This document shows, one piece after another, positions 22,285 to 25,123 of a stretch of DNA of 25,123 nucleotides. A program made the position numbers and the translations under genes. The stretch spans positions 1-25,123 of the forward strand of contig JBGTCY010000262.1 of assembly GCA_041748615.1 (NCBI GenBank), read 5' to 3'. Origin of the DNA: JBGTCY01 sp041748615 (GTDB lineage: Bacteria; Bacteroidota; Bacteroidia; Chitinophagales; CAIOSU01). Position 1 is the stretch's first letter, and every line of letters starts with the position of its first letter. The notes below the pieces were generated by a model, which saw nothing but the letters and a program-made list of their open reading frames with translations, was not told the DNA's origin and made no database searches.

Positions 22285-23868
22285 ATGGAATGGAGTATTG
22301 ACAAGACAGCACTAATTGAACTTTTAGGCAAAACGATATATCGACCTGAAAATGTTCTTGTGGAAATAGCAGCCAACTCTTATGATGCGGATGCTTCCGA
22401 AGTGCGAATTACAAGTAGCGGAGAAAACCAAAAGATCCAAATAATGGATAACGGTTGCGGCATGGACGAAGATGATTTAAAAATTTTAACGACTATAGCA
22501 AAGTCCAAGAAAAAGGAATTCGTTGAAAAGAAAATCCTTACTCCCAAATACAACCGTCAATACCTCGGTTCATTTGGTATCGGAATCATTTCATTTTTAT
22601 CGTTGGGCAACAAGATTACAATCTTCACAAAAAAGACAGATGGCAAAACTTTGTGCATAGAAATTTGCAGGAAGTTGGACGCAAATGGAACAACCATTGA
22701 TATCCCAATTACAGCTGTTCAAACCAATGAAGAATTTAAGATGCACTTAATAAATGGACGGGAAACAGAGACGGGCACTACAATTGAAATTGAAAACACC
22801 AAACTTGACCTTTCTGCTACTTTCAAGATTATTAAATATAAACTAAGCAACCTGCCTCTGTCGCAAAATTTTAAAATTCACCTGAACAATTCAGAAATTA
22901 AGAAAGATGATTACCCGAATAACACTTGGGAAAGCAAAAAATATTTAATTACACTTGAGGACATTGACCCAAACTATATTTCAAATGTTGATCTTCATGT
23001 TTATTACAATCAGGACAATCCGAATGAAACAATAGATGTTTTCAAAAGAGGTATTTTTCTTCGTGTTCATGGAAGGGTTATTGAACACAACTTATATCAA
23101 AGGTTTCGGGCAAATTTAACTTCTCCGGGTTCTGTTGATTCAAGAATAACCGGCTTCGTTGAAGCAGACTTTTTGTTTTCAAAAATTCAAGCAAACCGAG
23201 AGGACTTTTTTGATGACAAAATCATCGACAGGATATGCGATCAATTACAACCGGAAGTTCAAAACTTAATTAATGATTTTCTTCTTATCAAAAATTTAGT
23301 TTCCGAAGAAGCTTACCTAAATGCTTTCAATAGACAACGAGACTTGGCAATTGAAAGAATCAAAAACATTCATTCTGACCTTGAACGACTTGGGATGAAG
23401 TTCCGATTTACACCCGAATATGAGCAAGAGGTGGTTATTATTATTTCTGAATTGTGCCATCGTAATCTTTTGGACTTTGAAATAATAAGCACAAGCGGGG
23501 GAAGTCACATTGACTGTCTTGTTCAATGGAACATATCGCAAAATAGAAGAATGCCCGACTTTGTTGGACACTTGGAGATTGAAACATGTCTTCATAAGTT
23601 TTTTATACATCAACACGACTACAGAACAAAGCCTGAAATCATTTGCTGGGATATAGACGAAGAAGCATTTACGAGAGAGGCAAGCAAGTACCGAAAGAAC
23701 CGACCTGAAAGTATTGAAAGCATTGAATTAAATGATCCCTCAGATACTGACAAAAAACATTTCAAGCACCAAAAAGAGGTTCATGTAAATATTCGTCATA
23801 AACAGGACGAGATTCATAAAAAAATATTGAGGGTTTATTGTATCACTGACATTATAAAAACTGCATAA
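22285..23868 (+). CDS. GHKL (MORC/Hsp90-like) ATPase with nuclease-like C-terminal region
   Basis: A 527-aa cytoplasmic protein. Residues 1-180 hold a GHKL ATPase fold: N-box VEIAANSYDADA (Glu27, Asn31), G1 box DNGCGMD (Asp55), and G2 box YLGSFGIGIISF (94-104). A transducer-like region follows (about 190-330), with KRGIFLRVHGRVIE and SKIQANREDFFDD. A helical linker leads to a C-terminal region (about 375-460) with ISELCHRN, GSHIDCLVQW (Asp410), VGHLEIETCLHKF (Glu431/Glu433), HQHDY and PEIICWDID. This pattern resembles the restriction-endonuclease-like domains of bacterial MORC proteins, but the usual ExK lysine is replaced by Glu433. Prokaryotic MORC-type ATPases are repeatedly linked to restriction and phage defence. 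The gene has an AT-rich composition unlike the housekeeping block, and a HEPN gene follows after 13 bp. Confidence 0.8.
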   Translation: MEWSIDKTALIELLGKTIYRPENVLVEIAANSYDADASEVRITSSGENQKIQIMDNGCGMDEDDLKILTTIAKSKKKEFVEKKILTPKYNRQYLGSFGIGIISFLSLGNKITIFTKKTDGKTLCIEICRKLDANGTTIDIPITAVQTNEEFKMHLINGRETETGTTIEIENTKLDLSATFKIIKYKLSNLPLSQNFKIHLNNSEIKKDDYPNNTWESKKYLITLEDIDPNYISNVDLHVYYNQDNPNETIDVFKRGIFLRVHGRVIEHNLYQRFRANLTSPGSVDSRITGFVEADFLFSKIQANREDFFDDKIIDRICDQLQPEVQNLINDFLLIKNLVSEEAYLNAFNRQRDLAIERIKNIHSDLERLGMKFRFTPEYEQEVVIIISELCHRNLLDFEIISTSGGSHIDCLVQWNISQNRRMPDFVGHLEIETCLHKFFIHQHDYRTKPEIICWDIDEEAFTREASKYRKNRPESIESIELNDPSDTDKKHFKHQKEVHVNIRHKQDEIHKKILRVYCITDIIKTA

Positions 23869-23881
23869 CCTTAAATTAAAA

Positions 23882-24502
23882 ATGGCTTCAACAGCATTTA
23901 ATAATTTAAATGTACGACTTAAAGATATTGAGCAAATTCTTGAAGCTCATTCAGCTATAACAAAAATTAAAAATGCTGAAAATGCCTTGAAGCATGTAGG
24001 GAATCCGTTAATGAGCATATTTAATATTAGCAATGCAATAATATCAGTGCCTGGCAGAGGAAGACCGAAGGAGGTAGACGCGCTAAATAGAGCCGGATTT
24101 GTGTTGTTGTGCGCACATTTTCAAGGGTATATTGATGATTTACACGCTGAAACTGCAAAAATTTTACTTTCAGGAAAAGTTGCAAATATTGATAATACTA
24201 TTAAGCTAATTAAACCTCGAAACTCGAATCCCTATCCAAATATTATTAATATAATGTTTGCAGGTCTTGGAGTTTATGACTTAATGGAAAAAATTAGGTG
24301 GCAGAAGTGTTCAAATAAAACAGTTAAAGAGAGACTAACAAAGTATATAGAGATCAGAAATAAAATTGCTCATGGCGCAAAGGTGACTGTAACCAAGTTT
24401 AAATTGAAGAATTTTATGAGTTATGTAGTGACACTTTCCGAGAAATTAGATGGTCAGATTAAGAATGATATTCGAAGTCTAACCAAAAATTCACCATGGT
24501 AG
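23882..24502 (+). CDS. HEPN-domain protein (RiboL-PSP-HEPN type), putative RNase
   Basis: A 206-aa helical protein with the HEPN signature R159-N-K-I-A-H164 (Rx4H) in IEIRNKIAHGAKV, the catalytic motif of HEPN RNases. The earlier helix VDALNRAGFVLLCAHFQGYI-DDLHAE (about 65-90) is typical of the RiboL-PSP/MAE_28990-like HEPN subgroup, found in conflict systems. Both catalytic residues are intact, so it could be an RNA-cleaving effector that dimerises. It starts 13 bp after the GHKL ATPase gene on the same strand with similar AT-rich composition, which suggests one operon with the ATPase as sensor or regulator and HEPN as effector. The assignment comes from motif recognition; the operon function is inferred. 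Confidence 0.78.
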   Translation: MASTAFNNLNVRLKDIEQILEAHSAITKIKNAENALKHVGNPLMSIFNISNAIISVPGRGRPKEVDALNRAGFVLLCAHFQGYIDDLHAETAKILLSGKVANIDNTIKLIKPRNSNPYPNIINIMFAGLGVYDLMEKIRWQKCSNKTVKERLTKYIEIRNKIAHGAKVTVTKFKLKNFMSYVVTLSEKLDGQIKNDIRSLTKNSPW

Positions 24503-24516
24503 AGTAAGAATTGAAA

Positions 24517-25123
24517 ATGAAAGCAAAGTCCAAACTCTTACTTCATTTCTTACTGCTGCTTTCCCACCTGCCCTGCTGGGCGCAGAGCTGGCAGGAGTTC
24601 GCAACCATTACGGAGTATTATTATCAGCAAGGTGAACTCGATATAGCCATTGAGTATGCGGAAAAGACGTTAGCACAAGCAGAGAAAGAGTTCGGAGAAA
24701 ATCATCAGTACTACACCGCATCATTAAACGTACTGTCTTTAATTTATGAAACGGCAGGAGAATTTGAAAAAGCAACGGAGCTATGCCTGCAAGTCGCGGA
24801 TAATGTCAAATCAGATTTCGGACCTAACAGCCCGGAATATGCTTTTCAATTAAACATATTGGGAAATCTATACCGGTATCAAAAGGACTATAGCAAGGCG
24901 CTACACTATTTTGTAGAAGCGCTGGATATTTCAAAAAATACGCTTGGAACAAACCATATCCAATATGGACAAATCTTGATTAATATAGGTCACTTCTATC
25001 AAGAGCAGAATAAACTAGAAGAAGCCATCAGGTATTTTGAATCCGGAATAGGGCTTATAGAAAACCATTATGGCAAGGAAACCGAACCTTATCAAGAAAT
25101 TTTATTTTCACTTGCAATGGCTC
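24517..25123 (+). CDS. Secreted TPR-repeat protein, 3' end outside window
   Basis: A partial gene with at least 202 codons and no stop before the window edge. A signal peptide (MKAKSKLLLHFLLLLSHLPC, cut after CWAQ) precedes tetratricopeptide repeats of the Kinesin-light-chain type. Examples are YYQQGELDIAIEYAEKTLAQ, IYETAGEFEKATELCLQVAD, LYRYQKDYSKALHYFVEALD and FYQEQNKLEEAIRYFESGIG, spaced about 42 residues apart with FGxNHxxY linkers. In Bacteroidota such arrays with a signal peptide often end in a CHAT protease domain, which would lie beyond the window. It starts 14 bp after the HEPN gene on the same strand. Export to the periplasm makes a direct role with the cytoplasmic ATPase/HEPN pair uncertain. 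Confidence 0.75.
   Translation, partial: MKAKSKLLLHFLLLLSHLPCWAQSWQEFATITEYYYQQGELDIAIEYAEKTLAQAEKEFGENHQYYTASLNVLSLIYETAGEFEKATELCLQVADNVKSDFGPNSPEYAFQLNILGNLYRYQKDYSKALHYFVEALDISKNTLGTNHIQYGQILINIGHFYQEQNKLEEAIRYFESGIGLIENHYGKETEPYQEILFSLAMA

Overview
The window looks like a chromosomal segment of a Bacteroidota bacterium, probably an environmental Chitinophagales-, Saprospirales- or Sphingobacteriales-type lineage. The evidence is a secreted protein with a type A Por/T9SS C-terminal sorting domain, a very long secreted protein with SprB-type repeats and a CHU_C (type B) sorting domain, an OMP_b-brl_3/TonB-type outer membrane receptor, a DUF4293 membrane protein, an ECF sigma/anti-sigma pair, weak Shine-Dalgarno sequences, and several matches to the Bacteroidota promoter (TTTG about 20 nt upstream of TAnnTTTG). 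No tRNA, rRNA or CRISPR array was seen.

Layout. Positions 42-139 carry a four-copy 24-bp repeat that looks like the end of an IS21-family element whose body lies to the left. A T9SS-secreted repeat protein (211-1752) then converges with a large outer membrane receptor on the minus strand (1822-4350). A gene-free stretch (4361-5187) holds repeated TGTCAAA-type motifs and a 97-bp MITE-like palindrome in front of comM (5188-6726). A conserved housekeeping block follows: comM, DUF4293, a 3-oxoadipyl-CoA-type thiolase and truA. Palindromic repeats of a kind common in Bacteroidota intergenic DNA lie between these genes. A minus-strand pair comes next: a small secreted Cys-containing protein, then a 1023-aa SprB/CHU_C protein (9714-13267).

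The second half is richer in accessory genes. A tripartite HipBST-type toxin-antitoxin operon (13870-15415) has both junctions as ATGA overlaps and three related 7-6-7 operator-like palindromes, two of them bracketing its predicted promoter. An MsbA-like ABC exporter follows, then a minus-strand operon of ECF sigma factor, anti-sigma factor and secreted papain-like (C1) protease. Divergent from the sigma gene is an apparent four-gene operon (19821-21351): a small basic protein, a zeta-toxin-like P-loop kinase, an easily missed 56-aa ORF that overlaps the kinase stop codon, and an unrecognised 104-aa protein. Two small envelope proteins come next.

The right end holds an AT-rich two-gene unit: a GHKL/MORC-like ATPase with a nuclease-like C-terminal region (22285-23868) and, 13 bp later, a HEPN-domain protein with an intact Rx4H motif (23882-24502). 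It resembles an anti-phage defence cassette and is the best candidate here for a poorly described system. A signal-peptide-bearing TPR protein begins 14 bp downstream and runs off the window. Functions are assigned by recognising motifs in the translations; no database search was run.
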